Of a stretch of DNA of 64,000 nucleotides, positions 16,802 through 24,995 are shown in pieces. Both the position numbers and the translations under genes were made by a program. Below the pieces are notes generated by a model. That model did no database searches, was not told where the DNA came from, and was given only the letters and a program-made list of their open reading frames with translations. The DNA comes from Bacillus sp. FJAT-27264 (lineage in GTDB: Bacteria > Bacillota > Bacilli > Paenibacillales > Paenibacillaceae): NCBI RefSeq assembly GCF_001682855.1, contig NZ_MAQW01000029.1, positions 232,487-296,486 of the forward strand, written 5' to 3'. Every line of letters starts with the position of its first letter. Position 1 is the stretch's first letter.

Positions 16802-17764
16802 ATGAACCATCATCCACAATCAGGCAGACATTCTCAAGAAGAACTTGGGCATTCCCATCACGATCATACGCATGATCATCATGGACATTCGCACGCACCT
16901 AATAATAAAAAAGGACTCTTGATCGCCCTCATTATTACCTCAGGGATCATGTTCGTGGAGTTCTTCGGCGGGCTCTTCACTCATAGTCTTGCCCTACTCT
17001 CCGACGCAGGTCATATGCTCAGCGATATTGCCTCGCTGGCTTTGAGCCTTGTAGCAATGATATTTGCCGCTAAACCGGCCTCCTCCAAAAACACCTACGG
17101 CTTCTACCGCTTTGAGGTCATGGCCGCACTATTCAACGGCGTCATGCTGTTCGTAATTGCCGGACTTGTTATTCGGGAAGCCTGGCAGCGCTTGTTCGAA
17201 CCGCCCGTCGTCGCCAGCGGCTCTATGATCATCATCGCTGCCATTGGTTTGCTTGCCAATCTGGTAAGCGCCTGGGTCTTGATCCGCAAAGGCGATGTGA
17301 AGGATAACCTCAATGTGCGCAGTGCCTATCTCCATGTTATTGGTGATGCTCTTGGTTCGGTCGGGGCAATTGTTGCCGGAGTGATCATGCAATTGTTCTC
17401 TTGGTATGCAGCTGACCCAATTATCAGTGTGCTGGTAGCTCTTCTGATACTCAAAAGTGCCTGGGGCGTGCTCAGACATTCGTTCCATATCCTTATGGAA
17501 GGCACACCGGCTGCGTTGAACAACGATCAGGTCAGACAAACTCTGCTACAGATTAGCGGCGTTGCTGATGTTCACGACCTGCATATCTGGACCATTACCT
17601 CAGGACTCAATGCATTAAGCTGCCACCTGCGGATTGAAGAAGACAGAAACCCTCAGGAGATATTGCAGCGGGCAGTCAATCTGATCGAGGATAAATATAA
17701 TATCAGTCATACTACTATTCAGATCGAGATCTCCCCATTCCAGCACGGAGAATTAAAAGTGTAA
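16802..17764 (+). CDS. czcD: Cation diffusion facilitator, Zn2+/H+ antiporter (CzcD-like)
   Basis: A 320-residue CDF exporter of zinc and related cations. The N-terminus is His/Asp-rich (GHSHHDHTHDHHGHSH at about residues 16-31). Six membrane segments follow with the paired metal-site motifs: HMLSD in the second span (DAGHMLSD) and HVIGD in the fifth. The C-terminal cytoplasmic ferredoxin-like domain has VHDLHIWTITSGLNALSCHL, typical of the family. The ATG at 16802 is preceded by AAAAGAGGTCTTTAT; an earlier in-frame start would lie inside the operator and is rejected. It is divergent from cadA and carries its own operator. Confidence 0.95.
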   Translation: MNHHPQSGRHSQEELGHSHHDHTHDHHGHSHAPNNKKGLLIALIITSGIMFVEFFGGLFTHSLALLSDAGHMLSDIASLALSLVAMIFAAKPASSKNTYGFYRFEVMAALFNGVMLFVIAGLVIREAWQRLFEPPVVASGSMIIIAAIGLLANLVSAWVLIRKGDVKDNLNVRSAYLHVIGDALGSVGAIVAGVIMQLFSWYAADPIISVLVALLILKSAWGVLRHSFHILMEGTPAALNNDQVRQTLLQISGVADVHDLHIWTITSGLNALSCHLRIEEDRNPQEILQRAVNLIEDKYNISHTTIQIEISPFQHGELKV

Positions 17765-17773
17765 GGTTTTAGC

Positions 17774-17813
17774 GCTGCCCCGCCATCCTGATTGTGGCCG
17801 GGGCAGCTTTTTT
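17774..17813 (+). terminator. Rho-independent terminator of czcD
   Basis: The stem GCTGCCCCG / CGGGGCAGC is followed by TTTTTT. Confidence 0.9.
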
Positions 17814-17856
17814 GCAGACTGAAATAAACGTTTGACATTATTACAAATAAATGTAA

Positions 17857-18023
17857 TTATGAAATGCGTCAAATGGATGTTCATGGAAGGGTTCAAGAGC
17901 GGCTATGGCTTGAAGAAGACCTTCGATAGCTCCGTAGGGATTTATCACATGGGCGGTTTTGGCAGTCTCTACCCTGTACTCAAACGACTGACCGATAAGG
18001 GGATGATCGAGAAGCAGTGTTGA
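17857..18023 (+). pseudogene. PadR-like regulator remnant (N-terminal winged-helix part only)
   Basis: An open stretch encodes FMEGFKSGYGLKKTFDSSVG and, after a short gap, FGSLYPVLKRLTDKGMIEKQ. This follows the PadR winged-helix pattern (GPxSGYDIKKxFD..., SSxYPxLKRLExxGLI). It stops after about 60 codons, where PadR proteins normally run 100-180. The conserved start (xILGLL) is replaced by an unrelated leader. It immediately precedes the CPBP protease gene, so it may once have regulated it. It could also encode a short functional DNA-binding peptide, but I judge it a decayed gene. Confidence 0.6.
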
Positions 18024-18053
18024 AAGAAATCCTGGAGAGGAAGAGGTTGAATA

Positions 18054-18815
18054 ATGACAAACCTGAAGGTTAATTCTTCATTTTCACAGAGACACCCGGT
18101 ATGGGCCGTTGTTATTATTGAAGGGCTGCTACTGATCGCCATGATAGCCGCCGGAGCCTACGCTACCATCAAACAGCTTAGCTACACTGCACCTGTGCTT
18201 ATTGCGTTTGTCCCTATCGGGCTTGTCTTAATTGCTTATTTTACAATCAGGCACAAGTGGAGCTATATGGGCTTTCGCCCGCTAGGTAGCATTCCTGCAG
18301 CGAACTGGATTTATTATGCTCCGCTGCTGCTAATCCTTGTTATTACTACGTTAAATGGATTTCGCAAAATCGAACTTTCCGATGCATTATACTATCTCTT
18401 CTTCACCCTGCTGGTGGGATTCGTGGAGGAGGGCCTCTACCGGGGACTAATCCTGAAGACGCTGCTGACCAAGAGCGTGAAGGTCGCCGTAGCGACGTCC
18501 AGTATCCTGTTTGCAGTCACCCACATTCTGAATGCTCTTTCCGGACAAAATCTCACCGAGACCCTGCTTCAGATCGTATACGCTCTTCTTATAGGAATAG
18601 TGCTGGCTCTGCTGATGGTGAAGAATAACAATATCATTCCACTGATTCTGTTCCACTTTTTACATAACCTGATTCGATTCGTGGGCAATGATAGTCCCGA
18701 AGGCTTTATCGGCTATGATCTCCTTATCGTGGTGGTGCTTGCTGCTTATGCGATATGGATTGCTTTATCTTTAAAAAGAACACCGGTGTCTTCGGGAATA
18801 GACCAAGCCGGTTAA
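18054..18815 (+). CDS. CPBP family intramembrane metalloprotease (Abi/CAAX-like)
   Basis: A 253-residue membrane protein with seven or so hydrophobic segments. The CPBP motifs are present: EEGLYRG (EExxxR at residues 125-130), a His in FAVTHILNAL (about 161) and HFLHN (about 200), which together would bind the catalytic zinc. Bacterial relatives process prenylated or peptide substrates or serve in bacteriocin self-immunity; no bacteriocin genes are visible here. The ATG at 18054 follows GAGAGGAAGAGGTTGAATA. It sits directly downstream of a PadR-like remnant. Confidence 0.88.
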   Translation: MTNLKVNSSFSQRHPVWAVVIIEGLLLIAMIAAGAYATIKQLSYTAPVLIAFVPIGLVLIAYFTIRHKWSYMGFRPLGSIPAANWIYYAPLLLILVITTLNGFRKIELSDALYYLFFTLLVGFVEEGLYRGLILKTLLTKSVKVAVATSSILFAVTHILNALSGQNLTETLLQIVYALLIGIVLALLMVKNNNIIPLILFHFLHNLIRFVGNDSPEGFIGYDLLIVVVLAAYAIWIALSLKRTPVSSGIDQAG

Positions 18816-18828
18816 ATAGCCACACTAA

Positions 18829-18853
18829 AATAGACCGCCATAGGCGGTCTATT
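18829..18853. terminator. Short hairpin between convergent genes
   Basis: The stem AATAGACCGCC / GGCGGTCTATT is almost loop-free, with a weak T tail. It lies between the CPBP gene (+) and the ArsR gene (-). Confidence 0.6.
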
Positions 18854-18870
18854 GCTGTATGCATCAATAG

Positions 18871-19236
18871 TTATTCATGTCTGATATGCTCATGCGTCTG
18901 CATGAAGATCTGCTCCACATGCGCATCGTTCAGCGAATAATACACCGTCTTGCCTTCCTTGCGACGCTTCACAATCCGCAAGTTCCGCAAGTACCGCAAC
19001 TGATGGGATACGGCAGACTGGCCCATATCCAGAATGTCGGACAGGTCATGCACACACAGCTCCCGCTGTGACAGAGCATAGATGAGACGCACCCTTGTCG
19101 GGTCGCCTAGTGCCTTGAACATCTCGGCCATCTTGTCTGTTGTCTCCCGGTCAGGCAGAATTAAGGACACGTCTTCCGGTTCCAACTCTGAACCGTGGCA
19201 TGTGTTGTCGCACTCTTCAATTGCTGCTGGCTCCAT
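18871..19236 (-). CDS. ArsR/SmtB family metal-sensing repressor (CzrA/ZiaR-like)
   Basis: A 121-residue winged-helix repressor that leaves DNA on binding Zn2+ or related metals. The alpha5 zinc site is complete: Asp104, His106, His117 and His120 with the exact DxH(x10)H(x2)H spacing of SmtB/CzrA. A second alpha3N-type site is suggested by Cys9 and Cys13 in the N-terminal arm plus Cys61 and His63 in the recognition region ELCVHDL. The helix-turn-helix reads SDILDMGQSAVSHQLRYLRN. The ATG at 19236 follows GGAGGGCGAAGTC. No matching operator is seen in front of this gene, but two perfect candidates lie before cadA and czcD, its probable targets. Confidence 0.93.
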   Translation of the reverse strand: MEPAAIEECDNTCHGSELEPEDVSLILPDRETTDKMAEMFKALGDPTRVRLIYALSQRELCVHDLSDILDMGQSAVSHQLRYLRNLRIVKRRKEGKTVYYSLNDAHVEQIFMQTHEHIRHE

Positions 19237-19376
19237 GACTTCGCCCTCCTCCACAGTTCTGTCGATTCACCGGATCACCCGATCACTTTCATCTATTATA
19301 AGAAAAAGATGATCTGCTGTCCATGGAAGCGCTAGCTGCTGCAGACAACGAGCATCAATCGCTCCAGCCGAGAATG

Positions 19377-19415
19377 ACAAACAGCAAGCTCCCTTATAGA
19401 AAGCTTGCTGTTTGT
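19377..19415 (-). terminator. Terminator-like hairpin
   Basis: The perfect stem ACAAACAGCAAGCT / AGCTTGCTGTTTGT (14 bp) has an 11-nt loop, just beyond the end of the pyridoxamine-oxidase-like gene on the minus strand. Confidence 0.75.
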
Positions 19416-19430
19416 TTGCTTAATATAGAG

Positions 19431-19871
19431 TTATTTTACACTGCCTGCAAGCTGTCTCTCCCAGACACCATGTTCCTGTGTTTTGCTTATATATTCGATA
19501 CGTGACGGGGTAAGCTCCAGAATGACATAATCCGGATCTTCCGGTCCCTTGAACCATGGCTCCAGATCCTTATTCCAGACCTTGGCACGAAGGGTTTCGT
19601 CCTTTGTAATGTCTACGGTCGCTTCAATCTCCAGTATATCCTTCCCTCCACCGGCTTCATAGCCAAGCAGCAGAAAAGCGTTGCGGTTCTCCTTCAGCTC
19701 CTCTACCTTATGGGTCTTACGGTCTGTTGCCAAATAAATTTTAAGTCCATCGTGAAAGACCGCCATGTAACGCACCTTCGGTTTGTTCCCCGCCTCAACG
19801 GTTCCGAAAGAGCCGAACTTGTTGTCATCCAGTGCCTTGATGATGTTCTGTTCCAGGTCCTTTGAATTCAT
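19431..19871 (-). CDS. Pyridoxamine 5'-phosphate oxidase family protein (FMN-binding, general-stress-26-like)
   Basis: A 146-residue split-barrel protein. The family pattern is seen as FGSFGTVEAGNKPKVRYMAV (first strands), IYLATDRKTHKVEELKENRN (flavin phosphate contact) and EIEATVDITKDE. Such small proteins bind FMN or F420-like flavins and usually act as reductases; true PNPOx activity is unlikely because the catalytic C-terminus is absent. The ATG at 19871 follows AGGAAGGAGATGTCTTGAATA. The gene is isolated on the minus strand, divergent from the MFS gene with about 165 bp between them. Confidence 0.82.
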   Translation of the reverse strand: MNSKDLEQNIIKALDDNKFGSFGTVEAGNKPKVRYMAVFHDGLKIYLATDRKTHKVEELKENRNAFLLLGYEAGGGKDILEIEATVDITKDETLRAKVWNKDLEPWFKGPEDPDYVILELTPSRIEYISKTQEHGVWERQLAGSVK

Positions 19872-20035
19872 TATTCAAGACATCTCCTTCCTGGCAAGTG
19901 TAAATATAAGTTTATATATCCACATCCACCAATTAGACTTATGATATTGATTGTGCTTAAGATAGTGTACCCGTCCTGGGCGTATTGAATCCGGGCACGG
20001 TTCCATAAACTTAACTTGTTAAGGAGTATTCCAAC

Positions 20036-21250
20036 GTGAAAAAATTGATCTGGCTTGGCTGTCTCTCCTACTTTGTGATTGGCTTGGCTCATGTAGTACT
20101 GGGTTCTATTCTCCCGGTTCTCTTGGAGCATTATGACCAGAGCTACAGCGCTGGTGGGCAACTGATCTTCACCCAATTTGCCGGCTTCCTGGCCGGTGTA
20201 TTGATCTCTCCCTTTCTGAATCGCCGCTTCGGTAAGCGCGGTGGTATTCTCATTGCCACCGGACTGCTGCTTGTTGCCGAGGTTGCTTACACCTTCTTAC
20301 CGCCGTGGGGCTGGATGTATGTTATCGCTGTTGCCGCAGGCTTTGGCTTTGGTATGGTTGAAGCTGTCATTGGCACGGTCATTATTGCCGCAATCACAGA
20401 AGGCACCGCTGTGGCCATGAGCCGGCTTGAAGTTCTATTCGGTGTTGGTGCACTGCTTATGCCTTTAATCTCCAGCGGCCTTATCGCCGCCGGCTGGTGG
20501 AAGCTGAGCTTCCTGATTGTAGCAGCCTTCTCCTTGGTTGCCCTGATCTTTTGGAGCAAGGGCCGGTTCGGCAAGCTGCAGTCCTTGCTGGATGACCGCG
20601 GTCCACGCCGCCAAGTGACGAACGAGATTTCAGACACTCACACGCCGCGCTTTCCTTACAAGGGTAAGCAGTGGTTCGTACTCGGGATATTCATGGTCTT
20701 CTTCTTTATCTATGTAGGCACGGAAATGAGCCTGGTAAATTTCATGCCCGCCATCTTCATTGCCAAGCTGGGCATGTCGGAATCGGGAGCAGCCTTGACC
20801 GTTACCTGCTTCTGGCTGGCTATGTCGATAGGACGGCTGTTCGCCGGGGTACTCGCAGAGAAAATTTCATACCGCGTCTATGTTCTGGGCAGCTGCCTGC
20901 TGACCGTCGTGCTACTGGCGCTGTTTCCATTCACTGAACACCGTCTTGTGGCCTTTACCATTATCATTCTACTGGGATTGTTCATGTCCGGCCTCTTCTC
21001 CATCGCACTGGTCTTCTCCAGTAAATTAATGCCGGGCACCGAGGAATCCACGCCAAGCATCATGATTGCCTCCGGCGGCATTGGCGGAGCAATTCTGCCA
21101 CTGCTTACCGGCTGGTCGATGGATCACCTGCAAGCGGCACAAACGGCCGGACTGCTTGCAGCATTTGCTACTGTCCTCTTCTTGCTCAGCATTGCTGCAT
21201 GGAGAATACGTCCCGGACGGGATTCCGGACATCCATCACCCGGTCATTGA
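20036..21250 (+). CDS. MFS transporter, 12 membrane segments
   Basis: A 404-residue major facilitator protein. It begins KKLIWLGCLSYFVIGLAHVV, has the A-motif region SPFLNRRFGKRGGI between spans 2 and 3, and an even distribution of 12 hydrophobic helices with a central basic loop (about residues 180-215). The sugar/FucP-like appearance of GLILPVL/GFGMVEAVIGTV is weak, so no substrate is assigned. The start is GTG at 20036 with a strong TTAAGGAGTATTCCAAC ribosome site. It is probably monocistronic. The next gene, 70 bp downstream, has its own ribosome site and could be cotranscribed. Confidence 0.85.
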   Translation: MKKLIWLGCLSYFVIGLAHVVLGSILPVLLEHYDQSYSAGGQLIFTQFAGFLAGVLISPFLNRRFGKRGGILIATGLLLVAEVAYTFLPPWGWMYVIAVAAGFGFGMVEAVIGTVIIAAITEGTAVAMSRLEVLFGVGALLMPLISSGLIAAGWWKLSFLIVAAFSLVALIFWSKGRFGKLQSLLDDRGPRRQVTNEISDTHTPRFPYKGKQWFVLGIFMVFFFIYVGTEMSLVNFMPAIFIAKLGMSESGAALTVTCFWLAMSIGRLFAGVLAEKISYRVYVLGSCLLTVVLLALFPFTEHRLVAFTIIILLGLFMSGLFSIALVFSSKLMPGTEESTPSIMIASGGIGGAILPLLTGWSMDHLQAAQTAGLLAAFATVLFLLSIAAWRIRPGRDSGHPSPGH

Positions 21251-21322
21251 GGCCGGGTAATCACAATTCGCTTTTTGGGGTAATGTAGATTGTATTGATA
21301 TCCTGTACATAAGGTGGAACTC

Positions 21323-22777
21323 ATGATGGATATGCTATCTACCGAGCCCCTACTTCATACCGCGCTGCTCCAGTTTATTTTCCCCTTCTCCATCAAGCAG
21401 GGAGCGTCTGCACGACTGATCTCTGAACTGGGGAAGAACGGATACACTTCTTTTTCCCTCGATAAAAAAGAACTGGAAGACGCTTATTATGGCAATGAAT
21501 ACTGTGTATCCCATGAAAAAATGGAACGCACCTATCTGCCTTTCGCTGCCCACGTACTGTTCCCGCAGGAGGATGACGAGGACTCCTTCCGCCGCTTCTC
21601 GCGAGGGAATGATCTGTCCTGCCGGATGGAAATGTCACAAGCGAATGTAGCCTTCCGGGTACTTTCCACAGACCTGTTCATTTGCCCATTTCAGACCGGA
21701 TTTGTAACCTTGCGGGTGCAGATTGAGGAAGAAAAGCTCCCCTTCAGCATCGCTCTGGAATTTGCTGATCGCTTCCGTACCCTTGAGAATGTCAGTGTGC
21801 AGGACGAACAGACGGTTATCCATAGCGGAGAACAAACCTTTAGTCAGGTCGAGGATTTTATCTTTAATTATGTGGCGGAAGGGCTAAAGCCGTTTTTGGA
21901 CCAGTCCGAGCTGAACGGGGCTTATTTCGAGACGCTGCCTTTTTTCGTGGATGAACGTATGCTGGTGCAAGCCTTTTATGGCCTGGAACCGGAAGGAGTT
22001 AACGACGATATCCCCTTGAGTATGCGCTACCGTGCCTCCCAGCTGGATGGACTGGATGCCGCGGGACGACCCTACATCAGCGCGAGTGATCCTGGTTACA
22101 TTGAACAATATTGCGAGGAGCATACCTATAAACGCTGGGGTCCCCAGACGTATTATATGACCAATGAACAGACCTTCTGCTGCATCAGCCGGGCGGAACG
22201 CCCACTCGCCATACAGCTTGCCAATCAAATGTACGGCGAATATTATTACGGCCTGCTACTTAGCATGTTTCACAAGATCGTCCTGCTGAAGCTCGCGAAT
22301 ATGCACTCTCGGCTCCGCATCAATCGGGATGATGACGATATTGAGGATTTGATCTTCTACATCAATAAATTCTCGGCCAAATTTTATTTTCTGGAGCTGA
22401 TCTCGCAGTCGCAGGGCCGGGAGATTTTCTTCCAGCTCCGCAAAGTTTATGGCAACGATGCGCTATTCGACGAGGTGAAGCAAACACTGAATGATCTGTT
22501 TCAGTATCAGGTGAAGTACCAATCGAAAAGACGGGATATGCTGCTGATGATTCTGACCGTCTTCACTGTGGTAAGCGGTATATACGGAATGAATCAGGTG
22601 ATTGACGACCTGGAAGGAAGTATTCAGTGGAGCAAAATGCTGCAATATTCCCTGTTCCAGTATTTCGCGTTAGTACTGACCTTCAGCGGCATTGTGATCA
22701 GCATTATCCTGACTGTGCGGGAGATTTGGAATAGCATCCGAAGCCGCCGCCGGAAAAAAATCAAATATCAGAATTAA
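21323..22777 (+). CDS. Divergent CorA-like membrane protein with a GMN motif
   Basis: A 484-residue protein with a large soluble N-terminal part (about 1-400) and two C-terminal membrane helices. The first helix ends MILTVFTVVSGIYGMNQ; Gly422-Met423-Asn424 in that position is the selectivity signature of CorA-type Mg2+ channels. The preceding long helical region (KVYGNDALFDEVKQTLNDLF and on) is consistent with the CorA stalk helix. The rest is very divergent from standard CorA, which is about 310-350 residues. Transport of Mg2+ or another divalent ion is inferred from the motif and topology only. The ATG at 21323 follows CATAAGGTGGAACTC. Confidence 0.7.
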   Translation: MMDMLSTEPLLHTALLQFIFPFSIKQGASARLISELGKNGYTSFSLDKKELEDAYYGNEYCVSHEKMERTYLPFAAHVLFPQEDDEDSFRRFSRGNDLSCRMEMSQANVAFRVLSTDLFICPFQTGFVTLRVQIEEEKLPFSIALEFADRFRTLENVSVQDEQTVIHSGEQTFSQVEDFIFNYVAEGLKPFLDQSELNGAYFETLPFFVDERMLVQAFYGLEPEGVNDDIPLSMRYRASQLDGLDAAGRPYISASDPGYIEQYCEEHTYKRWGPQTYYMTNEQTFCCISRAERPLAIQLANQMYGEYYYGLLLSMFHKIVLLKLANMHSRLRINRDDDDIEDLIFYINKFSAKFYFLELISQSQGREIFFQLRKVYGNDALFDEVKQTLNDLFQYQVKYQSKRRDMLLMILTVFTVVSGIYGMNQVIDDLEGSIQWSKMLQYSLFQYFALVLTFSGIVISIILTVREIWNSIRSRRRKKIKYQN

Positions 22778-22785
22778 CCTTCGTA

Positions 22786-23142
22786 CTACTCCATCTGCTG
22801 CTCCAATGCACGACACGTATCGGTAAAAACAGAGGCCAGTTGGGAATCTATTGCCCGTGAGGAGGTTAGATCGCCCCGCCGGGCCTGTTGCTCAATGCTT
22901 GCGCACAGAGAAGCAAAGTACCTCGCGCCAATGCTGAGGCTGCCTGACTTCAGGCTATGGGCAATTCCGGCAATGCTCGCAGAATCTCTACTGTCCAAGG
23001 CTAGACGAAGTGCCTCCAGTCTCGGCGGTGTATCGGTCTTGAACATCCCGATCAGTCCGGCGAACAACCCTTCGCCATCTTCATCCAGTGCTTTGATACC
23101 AGCGACCGTCTCTTCGTCGATTAAATATTGGTTATTGTGCAT
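22786..23142 (-). CDS. Stand-alone HPt (histidine phosphotransfer) domain protein
   Basis: A 118-residue all-helical protein. The phosphotransfer motif is AHSLKSGSLSIGA (phospho-accepting His near residue 62), with the HPt-family pattern LFAGLIGMFKTDTPPRLEALRLALD before it and SLCASIEQQAR after it. It would relay phosphate between a hybrid kinase and a response regulator. Neither partner is encoded nearby, so it is an orphan here. The ATG at 23142 follows TTAAGAGGTGTGAATTATC. Its 3' end almost touches the CorA-like gene (8 bp). Confidence 0.88.
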   Translation of the reverse strand: MHNNQYLIDEETVAGIKALDEDGEGLFAGLIGMFKTDTPPRLEALRLALDSRDSASIAGIAHSLKSGSLSIGARYFASLCASIEQQARRGDLTSSRAIDSQLASVFTDTCRALEQQME

Positions 23143-23218
23143 GATAATTCACACCTCTTAAATAGTTTATCTTATCTCTCTTTCCTGCCTCCAACTTCAA
23201 AATGAAAAACAAAGCTGC

Positions 23219-23247
23219 TGGACAACGAAAAGATGGGAGTCTATAAT
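23219..23247 (+). promoter_or_regulatory. Promoter of the thi operon
   Basis: TGGACA (23219-23224), a 17-bp spacer and TATAAT (23242-23247), about 40 bp upstream of the TPP aptamer. Confidence 0.75.
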
Positions 23248-23288
23248 TACACCGTAAGCAAGAAGCATCACCCGTTAACTTCATAGCA

Positions 23289-23380
23289 CCAGGGGGGCTG
23301 GGATTGGCCGGCTGAGAGTGTATCCCTCAAGATACTGACCCTTATACCTGATCTGGATAATGCCAGCGTAGGAACCGTAA
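23289..23380 (+). promoter_or_regulatory. TPP riboswitch (THI element)
   Basis: It contains the conserved blocks GGGGGCTGGGATT, GGCTGAGAG, ATACTGACCCTTATACCTGA and TCTGGATAATGCCAGCGTAGG in the proper order. It precedes a thiamine-precursor transport operon and an intrinsic terminator at 23426-23457, so thiamine pyrophosphate should stop transcription. Confidence 0.96.
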
Positions 23381-23425
23381 TTGAGCATGGCTGCTTTAGG
23401 GCCAATGCCATCCTTGCGCAAAGCC

Positions 23426-23457
23426 GCGTCCCGTTCATCTTCGGGACGCTTTTTTTA
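23426..23457 (+). terminator. Riboswitch-controlled intrinsic terminator
   Basis: The stem GCGTCCCG / CGGGACGC is followed by eight T residues, about 45 bp after the TPP aptamer and 150 bp before the first gene. Confidence 0.9.
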
Positions 23458-23605
23458 TGGTATATTTCCGATTAACACAATTCATGGGGAATTGAATCGC
23501 GCTGCCTGTATTTTAGGTGGCGGGTGATGGTGTGAAGACGGGGAATTCGCCGAATTTGACGCAGTCACTGCGGAGAAACGGTACCAAAAGGAGAGAGAGA
23601 AGAAA

Positions 23606-24664
23606 ATGGGAGTCAAGAAACTGCTTATACTGGGCCTGACCTGTCTGCTCGTTATCGCCATTGCCGGATGCGGCAGCAATAACAGCAACTCTGCCGAAGG
23701 CAACAAAGAAGCCGGCAAGACAAACACCGGAGCCTCTGCCGGGGAGTCAGGCACGCCGCAAGAACTGACCAAAGTCAAGATCGCGCTCGACTGGACACCG
23801 AACACGAACCACACGGGGGTGTATGTTGCAAGAGATCTTGGGTATTACAAAGAAGAGGGACTGGATGTTGAGATTGTGCAGCCCGGAGCAGCTGGTGCGG
23901 ACACGATGGTTACTTCTGGTGAAGCCGCTTTTGGTATCGGGTATCAGGAAGGCCTGACTTTGGCCCGTCTGCAAGGCGTACCGCTGGTCTCGCTTGCCGC
24001 CATCATTCAGCATAATACGTCTGGTTTTGCGGCCCCGAAGAGCAAGGGGATTACCTCTCCGAAGGATTTTGAAGGAAAAACATATGGAGGTTGGGGTTCC
24101 CCGGTGGAAGAAGCAGCACTCAAAGCTATCATGGACCCGGAAGGTGCCGATGTGAAAAAGGTAAAGATCATCAATATGGGCGAAGCCGACTTTTTTACAG
24201 CTGTGAAGCGGGATATTGATTTCGCCTGGATTTTTTATGCCTGGACCGGTATTGAAGCTGAACTGCGCGGAGAACCAATCGACATGCTTTATGTAAAAGA
24301 CTACGCACCACAGCTCGATTATTATACACCTGTGCTGACCACCAGCGAGAAAGAGATCACCGAGCATCCCGAGATCGTCAAAGCCTTCGTTAAAGCGACC
24401 TCCAAAGGCTACAAATATGCCATCGATCATCCAGAGGATGCCGCGAACATTCTGATCAAAGCCGTCCCTGATCTCGATCCGAAACTTGTGATGGCCAGTC
24501 AGAAATGGCTCAGTCCAAAATATCAGGATGATGCGCCGCGCTGGGGCGAACAAAAGGCTGAGGTCTGGAAGAACTATGCCGACTGGATGTATGGCCTTAA
24601 GCTGCTTGAGAAGCCAGTAGATACCACCAAGGCCTTTACGAATGATTTCCTGCCTGCACAATAA
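23606..24664 (+). CDS. thiY: Thiamine-precursor ABC transporter substrate-binding lipoprotein (ThiY-like)
   Basis: A 352-residue lipoprotein receptor, probably for formylaminopyrimidine or another HMP-type thiamine precursor. It has a signal peptide with lipobox IAGCG, a Ser/Asn/Gly-rich linker, then the NMT1/THI5 fold: KIALDWTPNTNHTGVYVARD (the family hallmark), LGYYKEEGLDVEIVQPGAAG, GGWGSPVEEAALKAIM and a FAWIFYAWTGIEAE segment. The ATG at 23606 follows AAAGGAGAGAGAGAAGAAA. It is the first gene of the riboswitch-controlled operon thiY / thiamine-binding protein / thiX / thiZ. Confidence 0.92.
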   Translation: MGVKKLLILGLTCLLVIAIAGCGSNNSNSAEGNKEAGKTNTGASAGESGTPQELTKVKIALDWTPNTNHTGVYVARDLGYYKEEGLDVEIVQPGAAGADTMVTSGEAAFGIGYQEGLTLARLQGVPLVSLAAIIQHNTSGFAAPKSKGITSPKDFEGKTYGGWGSPVEEAALKAIMDPEGADVKKVKIINMGEADFFTAVKRDIDFAWIFYAWTGIEAELRGEPIDMLYVKDYAPQLDYYTPVLTTSEKEITEHPEIVKAFVKATSKGYKYAIDHPEDAANILIKAVPDLDPKLVMASQKWLSPKYQDDAPRWGEQKAEVWKNYADWMYGLKLLEKPVDTTKAFTNDFLPAQ

Positions 24665-24701
24665 TTCAAATATTACTGATAATCGAAAGGATGAATCAAA
24701 C

Positions 24702-24995
24702 ATGGCTAACACACTGCTAAGCATTCAAGTTATCCCTAAAACTCCTAACAATGAGGATTCCATCCCATATGTGGATAAAGCGATCGAGGTCATTCAGAAG
24801 TCCGGTGTGAAGCATCAGGTGAACCCGCTCGAAACGACAATGGAAGGCGAACTGAACGACCTGCTAGAAGTCGTGCGCGAGATGCATGAAGCACTGGTCC
24901 AAGCCGGCAGCCCGAGCGTGATCTCCCAGATCAAAATTGCCCACAATCCGAACGGAATCAGCATGGACAAACTGACGGAGAAATACCGGCCGTGA
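24702..24995 (+). CDS. MTH1187 family thiamine-binding protein (DUF77)
   Basis: A 97-residue ferredoxin-like-fold protein with the family pattern LLSIQVIPKTPNNEDSIPYV at the start, EVIQKSGVKHQVNPLETTME in the middle, and a C-terminal SQIKIAHNP. MTH1187/YkoF-type proteins bind thiamine or pyrimidine precursors and are often encoded with thiamine ABC transporters. The ATG at 24702 is preceded by CGAAAGGATGAATCAAAC; an in-frame upstream start overlapping thiY is less likely. Its stop overlaps the GTG start of thiX (GTGA), indicating translational coupling. Confidence 0.88.
   Translation: MANTLLSIQVIPKTPNNEDSIPYVDKAIEVIQKSGVKHQVNPLETTMEGELNDLLEVVREMHEALVQAGSPSVISQIKIAHNPNGISMDKLTEKYRP

Noticed and set aside
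23747..24724. Long open frame (325 codons) antisense to thiY
   Set aside because: Cys/His/Arg-rich with no domain and no ribosome site; it mirrors the strong coding signal of thiY on the other strand.
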